23,377 nucleotides of DNA from Sedimenticola_A endophacoides (GTDB taxonomy: Bacteria; Pseudomonadota; Gammaproteobacteria; Chromatiales; Chromatiaceae). The stretch covers positions 1 through 23,377 of the forward strand of contig PQCO01000169.1 in NCBI GenBank assembly GCA_003062345.1. Direction: 5' to 3'. The notes below the pieces were generated by a model, which did no database searches, had not been told where the DNA came from, and was given only the letters and a program-made list of their open reading frames with translations. Made by a program: the position numbers and the translations under genes. Of the stretch, positions 14,225 through 22,887 are shown piece after piece; the stretch's first letter is position 1; every line of letters starts with the position of its first letter.

Positions 14225-15433
14225 ATGGCAAAAATGCATTACCGTGAGCTATGGTGCGACTCGCCCCGTTACTGGGGTGGACTGGCCCTGCTCGGTTTCA
14301 TCATCCTCCTTGGTATGGCCGCGACCTACTACATGGAGCACAACGGCCACTACGTGACCGGTATGAGCAACCAGGTCGTGTGGGGCGTGCCCCACGTGTT
14401 CGCCCTGTTCCTGATTGTGGCCGCCTCCGGGGCGCTTAATGTCGCCTCCATCGGTTCCGTGTTCGGCGGGCCCATGTACAAGCCACTGGGCCGCTTCTCC
14501 GGTCTGCTGGCCATCGGTCTGCTGGCTGGAGGGCTTGCCGTCCTGGTGCTCGATCTGGGTCGTCCCGATCGGCTGATCGTGGCCATGACCAGCTACAACT
14601 TCAAGTCGATCTTCGCCTGGAACGTCATCCTTTATAGCGGCTTCTTCGGCATCGTCGCCTTCTATATCTGGGCCATGATGGATCGCCGCTACGGACAGCC
14701 CTACTACAAGCCCCTCGGCTTCGCCGCCTTCTTCTGGCGGCTCGCGTTGACCACCGGTACCGGATCCATCTTCGGCTTCCTGGTCGCTCGCGAGGCGTAC
14801 GACGCGGCGATCATGGCGCCGATGTTCATCATCATGTCCTTCAGTTTCGGTCTCGCCTTCTTCATCATTACCCTGATGTCGGCCTACTGGTGGGCGGGCC
14901 GCACCATCGGCGATCTGCGTCTGGCCAAGTTGAAGAATCTGCTCGGCGTGTTTGTAGGCGCGGTGCTCTACTTCTCGGCGGTCTACCATCTGGCCAACCT
15001 TTATGTGGCCCAGCACGACGGGGTCGAGATGTTCATTCTCGCAGGCGGCAACGCCTACAGCAGCATGTTCTGGCTCGGGCACGTGGTCGTCGGTGGAGTG
15101 ATTCCGCTGTTCCTGCTCTACTCGCCCGCCTTCGCGGCCTCGCGCATGGCTATCGCCTCGGCCTCTGTGCTGGTGCTGCTCGGCGGATTTTTCCAGATGT
15201 ATGTCATCGTGATCGGCGGTCAGGCCTTCCCGATGAACATCTTCCCGGGAAAAGAGGTGATCGCCAGCAGCTTCTACGACGGCGTCATCGCCAGCTACAG
15301 TCCGACCATGGCCGAGATCATGCTCGGCATCTCCGGCATCGCCATCGCCATGCTCCTGGTCGCGGTGGCCGCGCGCATGCTACATGTGTTGCCCGAGAAC
15401 CTGGAAGACCCGGAAAATCCTGAATGCGCCTGA
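14225..15433 (+). CDS. dsrP: DsrP, NrfD-like quinone-interacting membrane subunit
   Basis: DsrP is the polytopic NrfD/PsrC-type subunit that exchanges electrons between DsrJO and the quinone pool. The 402-residue product starts with KMHYRELWCDSPRYW and contains about ten hydrophobic spans, for example GLALLGFIILLGMAATYY (19-36), the segments around 55-75, 94-111 and 130-150, and a last one near 360-385. The C-terminus is acidic (ENLEDPENPECA). It lies 17 bp after dsrO. A strong terminator begins 26 bp after its stop, so it is probably the last gene of the main transcript. Confidence 0.96.
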   Translation: MAKMHYRELWCDSPRYWGGLALLGFIILLGMAATYYMEHNGHYVTGMSNQVVWGVPHVFALFLIVAASGALNVASIGSVFGGPMYKPLGRFSGLLAIGLLAGGLAVLVLDLGRPDRLIVAMTSYNFKSIFAWNVILYSGFFGIVAFYIWAMMDRRYGQPYYKPLGFAAFFWRLALTTGTGSIFGFLVAREAYDAAIMAPMFIIMSFSFGLAFFIITLMSAYWWAGRTIGDLRLAKLKNLLGVFVGAVLYFSAVYHLANLYVAQHDGVEMFILAGGNAYSSMFWLGHVVVGGVIPLFLLYSPAFAASRMAIASASVLVLLGGFFQMYVIVIGGQAFPMNIFPGKEVIASSFYDGVIASYSPTMAEIMLGISGIAIAMLLVAVAARMLHVLPENLEDPENPECA

Positions 15434-15458
15434 TCTGAGCAGGCCTACGGGTAACCGA

Positions 15459-15497
15459 AATCCACCGTCGGGCCACAACCCGCGGTGGATTTTTTTT
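15459..15497 (+). terminator. Strong rho-independent terminator after dsrP
   Basis: AATCCACCG (15459-15467) pairs perfectly with CGGTGGATT (15483-15491). Inside it, CGGG (15469-15472) pairs with CCCG (15479-15482). A run of eight Ts follows. It separates dsrP from dsrN, although the dsr cluster continues. Confidence 0.92.
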
Positions 15498-15662
15498 GCC
15501 CTTGAGATAAATACCACGCAAGAAAAGAAGGTATCTGACGGTGCCGAGCTGCTATCCTTGCCTCAACGTGCACTGCGGTCCGGGCACTCCCCGGGATGGG
15601 GCAGAGATTGAACACCGTCCCGCTAGAGCAGTCCGCCGCCAGCCATCCCACAATACCGACCA

Positions 15663-17042
15663 ATGCCCTATTTCTTCATATCCGCCGCCCACAAGTCATC
15701 CGGCAAGACCACGGTCTCGATCGGTCTGAGCGCCGCCCTGCGCGCGCGTGGCCTCCAGGTACAGGCCTTCAAGAAAGGTCCCGACTACATTGACCCCCTG
15801 TGGCTCAGCTCCGCGACCGGGCGCTGCTGCCAGAACCTCGATTTCTATACCATGCCCCGGAAGGAGATCGAGCAAGAGTTTCAATACCGTATGGCGGGAG
15901 CGGATGTCGGCCTGGTAGAGGGCAACAAGGGGCTTTACGACGGCCTCGATCTCGATGGCAGCAACAGCAACGCCGCACTCGCCTCACTGCTGGACGCACC
16001 GGTAATCCTGGTCATCGACGCCCGCGGCATGACCCGGGGCATCGCGCCGCTGATCCTTGGCTATCAGGCCTTTGACCGCGACGTGCGCATCGAGGGGGTG
16101 ATCCTCAACCGTGTCGGTGGCAGTCGCCATGAATCAAAACTGCGACGTGTGATCGAGCACTACACCGACGCCAGGGTGGTGGGTGCCTTGCATAACGACC
16201 CGACACTGGAGATCGATGAACGCCACCTCGGGCTGATGCCGAGCAATGAGGCGTTGCGGGCGCGAGAGCAGATCGACCGGCTCAGTCAGGCGGTCGGCAC
16301 ACAGGTCGATCTTGAACGTGTATTGGCGATCGCAGCCGGTGCGCCGCCCCTGCGGAACGCCGCCCCCCCTCTCCCGGTCGATGGTGGAGGCCCTACCGTG
16401 CGCATCGGCATCCCCCGTGACCGCGCCTTCGGCTTTTACTATCCCGGTGATCTCGAAAAGCTGGAGCGGGAGGGGGCACTGCTGATCCCCTTTGATACCC
16501 TCTCCGATCCGGCCCTGCCGGAAGTGGATGGGCTGTTTATCGGAGGGGGGTTTCCGGAGATGGTGATGCGGGAGCTGGAGGCGAACCGGCCACTGCGCGA
16601 ACAGATCCGTGCCTTTATCGAAGGGGGCGGCCCGGTCTATGCCGAGTGCGGCGGTCTCATGTACCTGAGCCGTTCGCTCACATGGCGCGGCCAACGCTGC
16701 GCCATGGTCGGCGCCATCCCGGGAGACACGGTCATGTACCCCAAGCCTCAGGGCCGTGGTTATGTCCGGCTGCGCGAAACCCCCGCCGCGCTCTGGCCAT
16801 CCCCGGAGAGCGGGGGCCGCGAAATCTCCGCCCATGAGTTTCATTACTCGGTCCTTGAGAATCTCGATCCCGGCCTTACCTTTGCTTATGAGGTGTTGCG
16901 CGGTCAGGGCATCGATGGAGAGCACGACGGCCTTGTCCACAAAAATCTGCTCGCCAGCTACACCCACATGCGTGATGTCGGCGGCAATTGCTGGACCCGC
17001 CGTTTCATCGAACATGTCAGGGCGGTGGGGCGGGGCGCTTGA
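15663..17042 (+). CDS. dsrN: DsrN, cobyrinic acid a,c-diamide synthase-like amidase for siroheme
   Basis: DsrN belongs to the CobB/CbiA family and is thought to amidate siroheme to the siro(heme)amide found in Dsr-type sulfite reductase. The N-terminal P-loop AAHKSSGKTT (residues 8-17) binds ATP. The C-terminal glutamine amidotransferase part shows LFIGGGFPEM and the nucleophile motif YAECGGLMYLSRS, then HEFHYS. The product of 459 residues is full length. The ATG at 15663 lacks a clear Shine-Dalgarno sequence, suggesting modest translation. The gene is cut off from dsrP by a terminator and a 229-bp gap, so it probably has its own promoter or depends on read-through. Confidence 0.93.
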   Translation: MPYFFISAAHKSSGKTTVSIGLSAALRARGLQVQAFKKGPDYIDPLWLSSATGRCCQNLDFYTMPRKEIEQEFQYRMAGADVGLVEGNKGLYDGLDLDGSNSNAALASLLDAPVILVIDARGMTRGIAPLILGYQAFDRDVRIEGVILNRVGGSRHESKLRRVIEHYTDARVVGALHNDPTLEIDERHLGLMPSNEALRAREQIDRLSQAVGTQVDLERVLAIAAGAPPLRNAAPPLPVDGGGPTVRIGIPRDRAFGFYYPGDLEKLEREGALLIPFDTLSDPALPEVDGLFIGGGFPEMVMRELEANRPLREQIRAFIEGGGPVYAECGGLMYLSRSLTWRGQRCAMVGAIPGDTVMYPKPQGRGYVRLRETPAALWPSPESGGREISAHEFHYSVLENLDPGLTFAYEVLRGQGIDGEHDGLVHKNLLASYTHMRDVGGNCWTRRFIEHVRAVGRGA

Positions 17043-17273
17043 ACCGCGCCTCCGTTATGGAATAATCCCGGAGGGAGTCGGCCTGTGCGCCAGCGCAGGC
17101 TGCGCACGGATGGGCGCCAATGAAAAGTGAAACCACGGGGCGGACGGTGGGTGGTTCGGACTTTGCGGAACGCGTCCAGGCCGTATCGAAATCGACAGCC
17201 TCCCGCGAGGCGAGTCACCAATGCAGTGGCGCGGTGCCGCCCAGGGGCGGATGCCGCGTTCCGGAGGATAGAG
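17043..17273 (+). other. Structured 231-bp gap upstream of dsrR
   Basis: There is no credible gene here, but several hairpins occur on the dsr strand. GTGCGC-C-AGC pairs with GCT-GCGCAC (17085-17107), GCCTC with GAGGC (17198-17211), and a two-part stem GCGG/CCGC enclosing CCGCC/GGCGG spans 17231-17257, ending seven bases before the dsrR ribosome binding site. This density suggests a structured leader or small RNA. I could not match it to a known riboswitch. Confidence 0.45.
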
Positions 17274-17591
17274 ATGTTTCAGCTTACAGACAAGGCGGCG
17301 GCCCAGGTGCGCGAGGCCGCCAAGGTGGGTGGCACCCAAGGCATGGCCCTGCGCCTGGCGGCCCGGCAGGCGCCCGATGGCAGTATTGATTACATGATGG
17401 GCTTCGACGACAAAAAAGACGATGACATCGAGATCAACGCCAGCGGTGTCGAGGTGGTGATCGCGCCCGAGTACATGAATCTGCTCAGCGAGGCCACCAT
17501 GGATTATGTCGAGATCGAGGAGGGCGACTTCCGCTTCATCTTCATGAACCCGGCTGACGCCAACTACACCCCGCCGCCCGTTCAGGAGTGA
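17274..17591 (+). CDS. dsrR: DsrR, cysteine-less A-type carrier (IscA-like) protein
   Basis: DsrR has the fold of A-type iron-sulfur carriers but lacks the three conserved cysteines; the 105-residue product here contains no cysteine at all. Characteristic stretches are MFQLTDKAAAQVREAAK, ALRLAARQAPDGSIDYMMGFDD and VVIAPEYMNLLSEATMDYVE. In A. vinosum, loss of DsrR lowers Dsr protein levels, pointing to a post-transcriptional role. The start at 17274 is chosen because GGAGG lies about eight bases upstream; the frame is open further upstream but that part has no family resemblance and covers the structured region. Confidence 0.94.
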   Translation: MFQLTDKAAAQVREAAKVGGTQGMALRLAARQAPDGSIDYMMGFDDKKDDDIEINASGVEVVIAPEYMNLLSEATMDYVEIEEGDFRFIFMNPADANYTPPPVQE

Positions 17592-17628
17592 TCCTGGCAT
17601 CGGCGATCAGCTACCGGTAACCCGAACG

Positions 17629-18747
17629 ATGGAGCTGTCCAGCGAAGACGCCCTGCGTCTCAACGTCATGCTCGCGAATCGGCCGCTGGCGATCCGCATT
17701 CACGAGTCGAGCATGACCCTCTACGGCCTGCTCGAAACGGGCGAGGCGAGTATCCGCCTCAATCCAGTGGCGAATCCAGACAGGTACCTGCTGGCGGTAC
17801 GCTCATTTCTCTCTGAAAAGGCCCTTGGGAACCCCGGCGGTTATCCGCTCTACCTGCAGCGCTGGACCCGACAGGGACAGATGCGCGAGCAGAGTCTGGA
17901 GCAGCTGCTGATGTTGGGTGACCCCACCGCCGTGTTCGCCGTGGTCTGTGCCGAGGGCATCGGGCCGGAGATCGCGCGCCGCGCCTGGTGGGCCTCCCAG
18001 GAGCCCGAGAACGCCCGCCGCCTGCTACAGACCCGCTCCATCGCCCACTCACCGCTCGGCACCGAGCTGGCCCGGTTTCTGGTCGAATACCTGCCCTTCG
18101 AGACCGAGCCGGAACAGATGATCCACTCCGTGGCGATGGCTGTGCAGCCCGGCCCCCTGGACCAGGAACAGCGGCGCGCCTTGTGGGCCAAGGCCGCGCG
18201 CAAGACCCCCTACCTGGTCGGGTTCCTGCTAAGCGCCCCCGACAGCCTGCCCGCCGAGTCGGCGCCGCGCCCCGATCATGTGGCGATCTCGGCCGCCCTG
18301 GCCGGACTGCGCGAGGCGGGTAATCCCTGGGCCGAGACTCTCACCGCGGCCAGCTCCTCTCAGGGCCAGGCGTTTCTCGACACTTTCCGGCAGGTGATGG
18401 TGAAGCCGCCCAATCAGGATGTGGTTGCCCTGGCCCTTGATGCCGTGCGCGCCCACCTCTCCCGGGTACGCCCCGAAGGCGATCCCGACCTCGATTATCC
18501 GGCACTCGTCGCCGAGGCCGCCGAGTACACCGCGCGCGACCGGCGGGCCTGCGAATGCGTCGATCTAATGCCCGGGTTGCGCGGGCAGATCGAGAGCCTG
18601 CGTATCCTATCCGGTCTTGGTTACGGAGTGCTGCGCCCGGTGCTGCGCGACAGCACCGCCATCGGCAGCCTGATGCGCAAGAAGCTCCAGCCATTGACCG
18701 CACCGCTCCACACCTGCATCGACCGGCTCACCCGGGGCACGGCCTGA
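17629..18747 (+). CDS. dsrS: DsrS, soluble accessory protein of the dsr system
   Basis: The start MELSSEDALRLNVMLANRPLAIRIHES and the position after dsrR identify DsrS. It is a soluble, mostly helical protein of 372 residues without known catalytic motifs. In A. vinosum it is reported to be needed for full sulfur oxidation, with a suggested post-transcriptional role. No Shine-Dalgarno sequence is obvious at the ATG, but the N-terminal match supports it. It starts 37 bp after dsrR and is the last dsr gene. The next gene is convergent, with 104 bp between and no obvious terminator. Confidence 0.92.
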   Translation: MELSSEDALRLNVMLANRPLAIRIHESSMTLYGLLETGEASIRLNPVANPDRYLLAVRSFLSEKALGNPGGYPLYLQRWTRQGQMREQSLEQLLMLGDPTAVFAVVCAEGIGPEIARRAWWASQEPENARRLLQTRSIAHSPLGTELARFLVEYLPFETEPEQMIHSVAMAVQPGPLDQEQRRALWAKAARKTPYLVGFLLSAPDSLPAESAPRPDHVAISAALAGLREAGNPWAETLTAASSSQGQAFLDTFRQVMVKPPNQDVVALALDAVRAHLSRVRPEGDPDLDYPALVAEAAEYTARDRRACECVDLMPGLRGQIESLRILSGLGYGVLRPVLRDSTAIGSLMRKKLQPLTAPLHTCIDRLTRGTA

Positions 18748-18851
18748 AACGAGAAGGCGTTCACCAAACTGCTCCTGACCGACTTTTGGCATGGGCTGGC
18801 AGGCCCGGGACGTCCGCTCGCTCCTTGCCCGCGTGACTCTGGTGCGCTCGT

Positions 18852-19448
18852 TTATTCAGTTGGAGGCGCCCCCTTTGGGGAGGGGTTCCGGAACAGCGGG
18901 ATGAATTCGCCATAGCCCTCCTGCTTCAGCGCCTCCAGGGGGATGAAGCGCAGGGCGGCGGAGTTCATGCAGTAGCGCAGGCCGGTGGGTTGCGGACCAT
19001 CGTCGAATACGTGGCCGAGATGGGAGTCCCCATGGCGGCTGCGCACCTCGGTGCGGGGGAGGATCAATTTGTAGTCGCTGGTCTCGACGATGTTTTCGGG
19101 TACCAGCGGTTTGGTGAAACTGGGCCAGCCGGTTCCGGAGCGGTATTTGTCAGTGGATGAGAAGAGGGGTTCTCCACTGACGATGTCCACGTAGATGCCA
19201 TCGCGCTTTTCGTCCCAGTAGGCGTTGTCGAAGGGGGGTTCGGTCCCCTCGTTCTGAGTCACCTCGTACTGTAGAGGGGTGAGACGCTGGCGCAGGCTCT
19301 CCCGGCCCGGCTTGGGGTAGGCGTCGTCCGCGTTCTCTCCGAGGGCGTGCGCGTCGGGTGGTGTGGTCTGTTCGGTGGTGGCGCCGTTGCATGCCTGCAG
19401 CAGCGGCAGCAGGGCGAGGGTGGTGAGCAGTCGTGTGATCTGTTGCAT
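18852..19448 (-). CDS. msrB: Lipoprotein methionine-R-sulfoxide reductase MsrB
   Basis: MsrB reduces the R-epimer of methionine sulfoxide in proteins. Here it carries a lipoprotein signal with lipobox LQAC (Cys20), so it should act at the cell envelope. The catalytic region shows RSGTGWPSF (103-111), HLGHVFDDGP and RYCMNSAALRF with catalytic Cys160. The two CxxC zinc motifs of many MsrB proteins are absent, and serine 142 stands near the usual resolving-cysteine position, so recycling may use another thiol. The start at 19448 has GGAGG upstream. An envelope MsrB beside sulfur oxidation genes may counter oxidants, but that link is only contextual. Confidence 0.93.
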   Translation of the reverse strand: MQQITRLLTTLALLPLLQACNGATTEQTTPPDAHALGENADDAYPKPGRESLRQRLTPLQYEVTQNEGTEPPFDNAYWDEKRDGIYVDIVSGEPLFSSTDKYRSGTGWPSFTKPLVPENIVETSDYKLILPRTEVRSRHGDSHLGHVFDDGPQPTGLRYCMNSAALRFIPLEALKQEGYGEFIPLFRNPSPKGAPPTE

Positions 19449-19563
19449 CGTTTCGGATCCTCCCGGTTACCAGGTATTTGGTGCCCGCGAAGGCGTGGAG
19501 TTCCTTGGGGTGGAGAACTTTTTGTCCCTGTTTGTTGTGTTGATGTTTGCGGGGCGTGCAGAA

Positions 19564-20487
19564 TCAGCGTGAGCGGCGCTTGCGCGCGGCCAGGCGCTGG
19601 GCCTTTTTGGCAGCCTTCTCCTCGCGGATGCGCTCCACCTCGATACGCTCGCGTTCCATCATGGCGGGGGTCTCCAGGGTGACCTGTCCGATGGCCCCGC
19701 TGCGCAGTTCGCTGAGCAGGATCTTGGCCGCCTTGTCGAGATCGAGGTGGCCGCCTGCGCGCAGACAGCCGCGCTTGCGCCCGAACGCCTCCAGCAGTTC
19801 GTACTCTCCGGCGGGGGTTGCGTCGAGCCGGTAGCGTTCGCGCAGCAGCCCGGGGTAGGCGGCGAGCAGGTACTCGGCGGTGTGGAAGGCGACATCGGCG
19901 TGGTCGATGGCGGTGTCCTTAATGGCGCCGGTGGCGGCGAGTCGGTAACCGGAGTGGCTGTTCTCGATATTGGGCCAGAGCATTCCGGGGGTGTCGATGA
20001 GCATGATCCCGTTGCGCAGGTTGATCTTCTGCTGGCCCTTCGTGATCGCCGGCTCGTTGCCGGTCTTGGCAATCACGCGGCCGGTCAGGAGGTTGATGAT
20101 GGTCGATTTTCCGACGTTGGGGATGCCGACGATCATGGCGTGGATGGCGTTGAGGCCCTCGCCTTTTCCAGGGATCAGTTTGCGGCACAGTTCCGTGATC
20201 TGGCGCACGCGCTCGGGCTGGGTGCTGCTCACGGCGAGGGTCCTGACCCCCTTCTCACGCTCCAGGTAGTCCTGCCACTGGCGGGTCAGCCCGGGATCGG
20301 CCAGGTCGCATTTATTGAGTACCTTGATGAAGGGCTTTGCGCCGCGCAGGGTGGAGATCATCGGGTTGTCGCTGCTGTAGGGGATGCGGGCGTCGAGGAT
20401 CTCGATCACCAGATCAACCCGTGACAGGGTTTCCTTTACCTCCTTTCGGGCCTTGTGCATGTGCCCGGGGAACCATTGGATCTGCAT
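19564..20487 (-). CDS. rbgA: Circularly permuted ribosome biogenesis GTPase (RbgA/YlqF-like)
   Basis: The order of GTPase motifs is permuted as in the YlqF/RbgA family. G4 NKCD (58-61) comes first, then G1 GIPNVGKST (121-129) and G3 DTPG (165-168). The N-terminus IQWFPGHMHKARKEVKE is characteristic. These proteins help assemble the large ribosomal subunit. The basic tail KAAKKAQRLAARKRRSR fits RNA binding. The product has 307 residues. It starts 10 bp after the stop of the metallo-hydrolase, so the two are likely cotranscribed; no strong Shine-Dalgarno sequence is seen. Confidence 0.93.
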   Translation of the reverse strand: MQIQWFPGHMHKARKEVKETLSRVDLVIEILDARIPYSSDNPMISTLRGAKPFIKVLNKCDLADPGLTRQWQDYLEREKGVRTLAVSSTQPERVRQITELCRKLIPGKGEGLNAIHAMIVGIPNVGKSTIINLLTGRVIAKTGNEPAITKGQQKINLRNGIMLIDTPGMLWPNIENSHSGYRLAATGAIKDTAIDHADVAFHTAEYLLAAYPGLLRERYRLDATPAGEYELLEAFGRKRGCLRAGGHLDLDKAAKILLSELRSGAIGQVTLETPAMMERERIEVERIREEKAAKKAQRLAARKRRSR

Positions 20488-20497
20488 CGGGGGCGGC

Positions 20498-21385
20498 TCA
20501 GAGTTCGATGGTTACGCCCTCGCGGGCGAACTCCACCTCCATGTCGTCCGGAAGCAGGCCCTGATCGCGCAGGCGCTGGTGGATGGCGTCGAGCTGTTGG
20601 TCGGTACGGGCCGGGTCGTGATGGGTGATGCGCACCCTGGGAATGCCCGCCTCCCGGGCCATCTCGATGCTGCTTTCGTAGTAGCCGTGTCCCCAGCCCA
20701 TCTTGTCCTTGAGGTACTCCTCACGGGTGTATTGGGCATCGATGACGATGAGGTCGACGCCACGGATGAAGTCGATGATGTGCTGCTTGCGCTGCTCGAT
20801 CAGTTCGGCGTACATCTGGTGGTTCTCGTCATCCGGTTCGTAGGGGTTGAGCGGCGGCTCGTTGTCGCCGGTGAAGAAGAAGCGCTTGCCGTCGGCCTCC
20901 ACCAGATAGCCGAAGTTGAGTACCGGGTGGTTGAGCAGGATGTTGGTGACGCGGGCGCTGCCGATGTGGGTCTGTTCGCTCTCGCTCAGTGTGTGGTAGC
21001 TGATCCGCGCCTTGAGTTCGTTCTCCGTGATGGGGAAGTAGCAGTACTCCATCTGCTGGGTGAGGATCGCCTTGAGGTCTTTCATGTAGACCGGGTCGAA
21101 GGCGCCGTAGAAGTCGATCCGGTTGCCGGGGATGAACAGCGGGGTGAAGAAGGGCAGGCCCTGGATGTGGTCCCAGTGGGTATGGGTGATGAAGATGGAG
21201 CAGTGCACGGGCAGCTCACGCAGCAGCTCCAGCCCGAGCTGCCGGATCCCGGTGCCGCCGTCGAGGATGATAAGGTCCCCGGCGTCGCTGCGCACCTCGA
21301 TGCAGGTGGTGTTGCCGCCATATTTGACCGTATCGGGGCCAGGGGCGGGTATCGAGCCGCGCACGCCGTGAAATGTGATCTTCAT
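20498..21385 (-). CDS. Metallo-beta-lactamase-fold hydrolase (295 aa)
   Basis: The metal-binding motif HTHWDH (68-73) is present, with further ligand candidates in ILLNHPV, FFTGDNEPP and VRITHHDP. The start MKITFHGVRGSIPAPGPDTVKYGGNT is typical of a group of MBL-fold hydrolases often annotated near cyclic-nucleotide phosphodiesterases or PhnP. Substrate cannot be told from sequence. ATG 21385 is chosen over the ATG at 21484 because AGGAG lies close upstream and the family motif begins right there. It follows the HDOD gene by 8 bp, suggesting a signalling pair. Confidence 0.9.
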   Translation of the reverse strand: MKITFHGVRGSIPAPGPDTVKYGGNTTCIEVRSDAGDLIILDGGTGIRQLGLELLRELPVHCSIFITHTHWDHIQGLPFFTPLFIPGNRIDFYGAFDPVYMKDLKAILTQQMEYCYFPITENELKARISYHTLSESEQTHIGSARVTNILLNHPVLNFGYLVEADGKRFFFTGDNEPPLNPYEPDDENHQMYAELIEQRKQHIIDFIRGVDLIVIDAQYTREEYLKDKMGWGHGYYESSIEMAREAGIPRVRITHHDPARTDQQLDAIHQRLRDQGLLPDDMEVEFAREGVTIEL

Positions 21386-21393
21386 GCTCGCTC

Positions 21394-22252
21394 CTAAAGG
21401 TCCAGGTAGGCCTTTGCCTTCTCCAACTCGCTCGGCAGGTCGTCGAGTGTGCCGGGCACCTCTTCGATCGGGATGCCCAGCCATTGTTCGATATATCCCG
21501 GTATGGTTTCAACCCTGGATATCTTGTTTTCCGGCTCGTCGTGGTCGATCAGCTTGCTCACCTGGTTGGCGACGAAGACCACGCGCTCCAGCAGCGAGGG
21601 ATCGCTCATCTGCTCCAGGCTGTGGTGGTTGCGGATCGATTCCACCAGATGTTGGGGGAATTTCCAGCGCTCGACCAGGATAGCGCTCATCTCGGCGTGG
21701 TTGAAGCCGAGAATACGCTGTTCGGCCTCGTGCAGGGGTCATGCCGCAGTTCTGGGTCAGGTGCAGTACGGCGCGGTATTCGTCCTGGACCAGCTGGGCG
21801 GCGAGGATGACACCGATGTCGTGCAGCAGGCCGGCGATGAAGTAGTCGGTCAATTGGGCCTCGGCCACCCCCTTCTCCTTGGCGATCAGTTTGGCCAGGG
21901 AGGCGGTGGTGAGACTGTGCATGAGAAAGTTGTTGCGGTTGATCCCGGCATGGGCCTTGGTGGGCAGGATGCCGATGGTGGTGATCGTCATGGCCACATT
22001 CTTGATGGTGTTGGCGCCGATGTAGACCACCGAGTGCTTGATCGAGGTGATCTTGCGGGAGAGGCCGAAGTAGGCGGAGTTGACCAGTTTGAGCAGTTTC
22101 AGGGTGATGATGGGATCATGCTCGATGATGCTGATCAGCTCCCGGGTGGAGAAGTTGATGTCGGAGCAGATCTCGATAATCCGGTGCACGCTCTGGGGAA
22201 AGGTGGGCATCTTATCCACCAGGCGCTCGAGTTTTTGCTGGTCAATGCTCAT
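21394..22252 (-). pseudogene. HDOD-domain protein interrupted by a one-base frameshift
   Basis: The first part reads as an HDOD domain: PTFPQSVHRIIEICS, ELISIIEHDPIITLKLLKLVNSAYFG, HSVVYIGANTIKNVAM and the degenerate HD motif GLLHDIG (144-147). After residue 172 the frame is lost. The expected continuation LHEAEQRILGFNHAEMSAI then lies in the next frame and runs to the stop at 21394. Removing one base from the GGGG run at 21735-21738 restores a single protein of about 285 residues. HDOD proteins are non-catalytic signalling modules. This may be a sequencing error, a recent mutation or phase variation. Confidence 0.85.
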
Positions 22253-22344
22253 CGTCTCCGGCAGATGTCCTCTGTGCCCTGGCAGCTTCTCAGCCCGTTA
22301 TACCCTATTCTGACCCGGATATCACACCTGGCGGGGTCGGCGTC

Positions 22345-22878
22345 TCAGGCGGATTCGGCGTGCCGCGCCACCCGGGCGGTGACCAGCATGGTGATGAGCA
22401 CCGCGGCGCTGAAGGCGTAGAGTCCGTAGTGGATCTGGACCCGGGCGATGGCGTCGAGTTTTACCGACACCACCAGCAGCGCCACGACAAACACGTCGAG
22501 CATCGACCAGCGGCCGTATTCGTGCATCAGGCGCAGGTGTCGCCTGAGCCGGCGCGGATCGCCGGAGGCCGGGTTGACCAGACGCAGCAGGAACAGGATC
22601 TTCAGTGTTGGCATCAGTACGCTGAAGGTGGTGATGATGGCGAACAGCAGGTATTGACCGTTGTTGAACAACTCGCCGATACCCGAGAGCACGGAGAAGG
22701 AGTTGCGGATAAAGATGAATTTCTCGATGGTGAGCATGGGGGCCACCAAGCCGGTCCCGAGTAGCACGGCGGCGGCCAGCAGCAGGGCGTTGAGGAGGAT
22801 CGACTCGCGCCGCGTGATGGTGATCAAGGACGGCCTCGCCGGGGCTGGCGGCGGGGGCGGCCGGTCTGGCCCGGGCAT
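22345..22878 (-). CDS. PqiA-like (paraquat-inducible protein A family) membrane protein
   Basis: The 177-residue product has a proline-rich cytoplasmic start, then about four membrane spans near 28-50, 74-98, 124-142 and 150-168. The motifs APMLTIEKF, ILFLLRLV and YGRWSMLDVFVVALLVVSVKL are characteristic of PqiA/YebS-family domains. It corresponds to one such domain, without the zinc-ribbon cysteines of full-length PqiA. These proteins accompany MCE-type lipid transport, but no pqiB is seen here. GGTGAG lies upstream of the start. Confidence 0.82.
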   Translation of the reverse strand: MPGPDRPPPPPAPARPSLITITRRESILLNALLLAAAVLLGTGLVAPMLTIEKFIFIRNSFSVLSGIGELFNNGQYLLFAIITTFSVLMPTLKILFLLRLVNPASGDPRRLRRHLRLMHEYGRWSMLDVFVVALLVVSVKLDAIARVQIHYGLYAFSAAVLITMLVTARVARHAESA

Positions 22879-22887
22879 CTCACCGGG

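Noticed and set aside
17043..17273. Cobalamin riboswitch before dsrR, suggested by a CAGTGGC motif
   Set aside because: The conserved B12-box and core order are not present, and the neighbouring genes are not cobalamin genes apart from the CbiA-like dsrN upstream.
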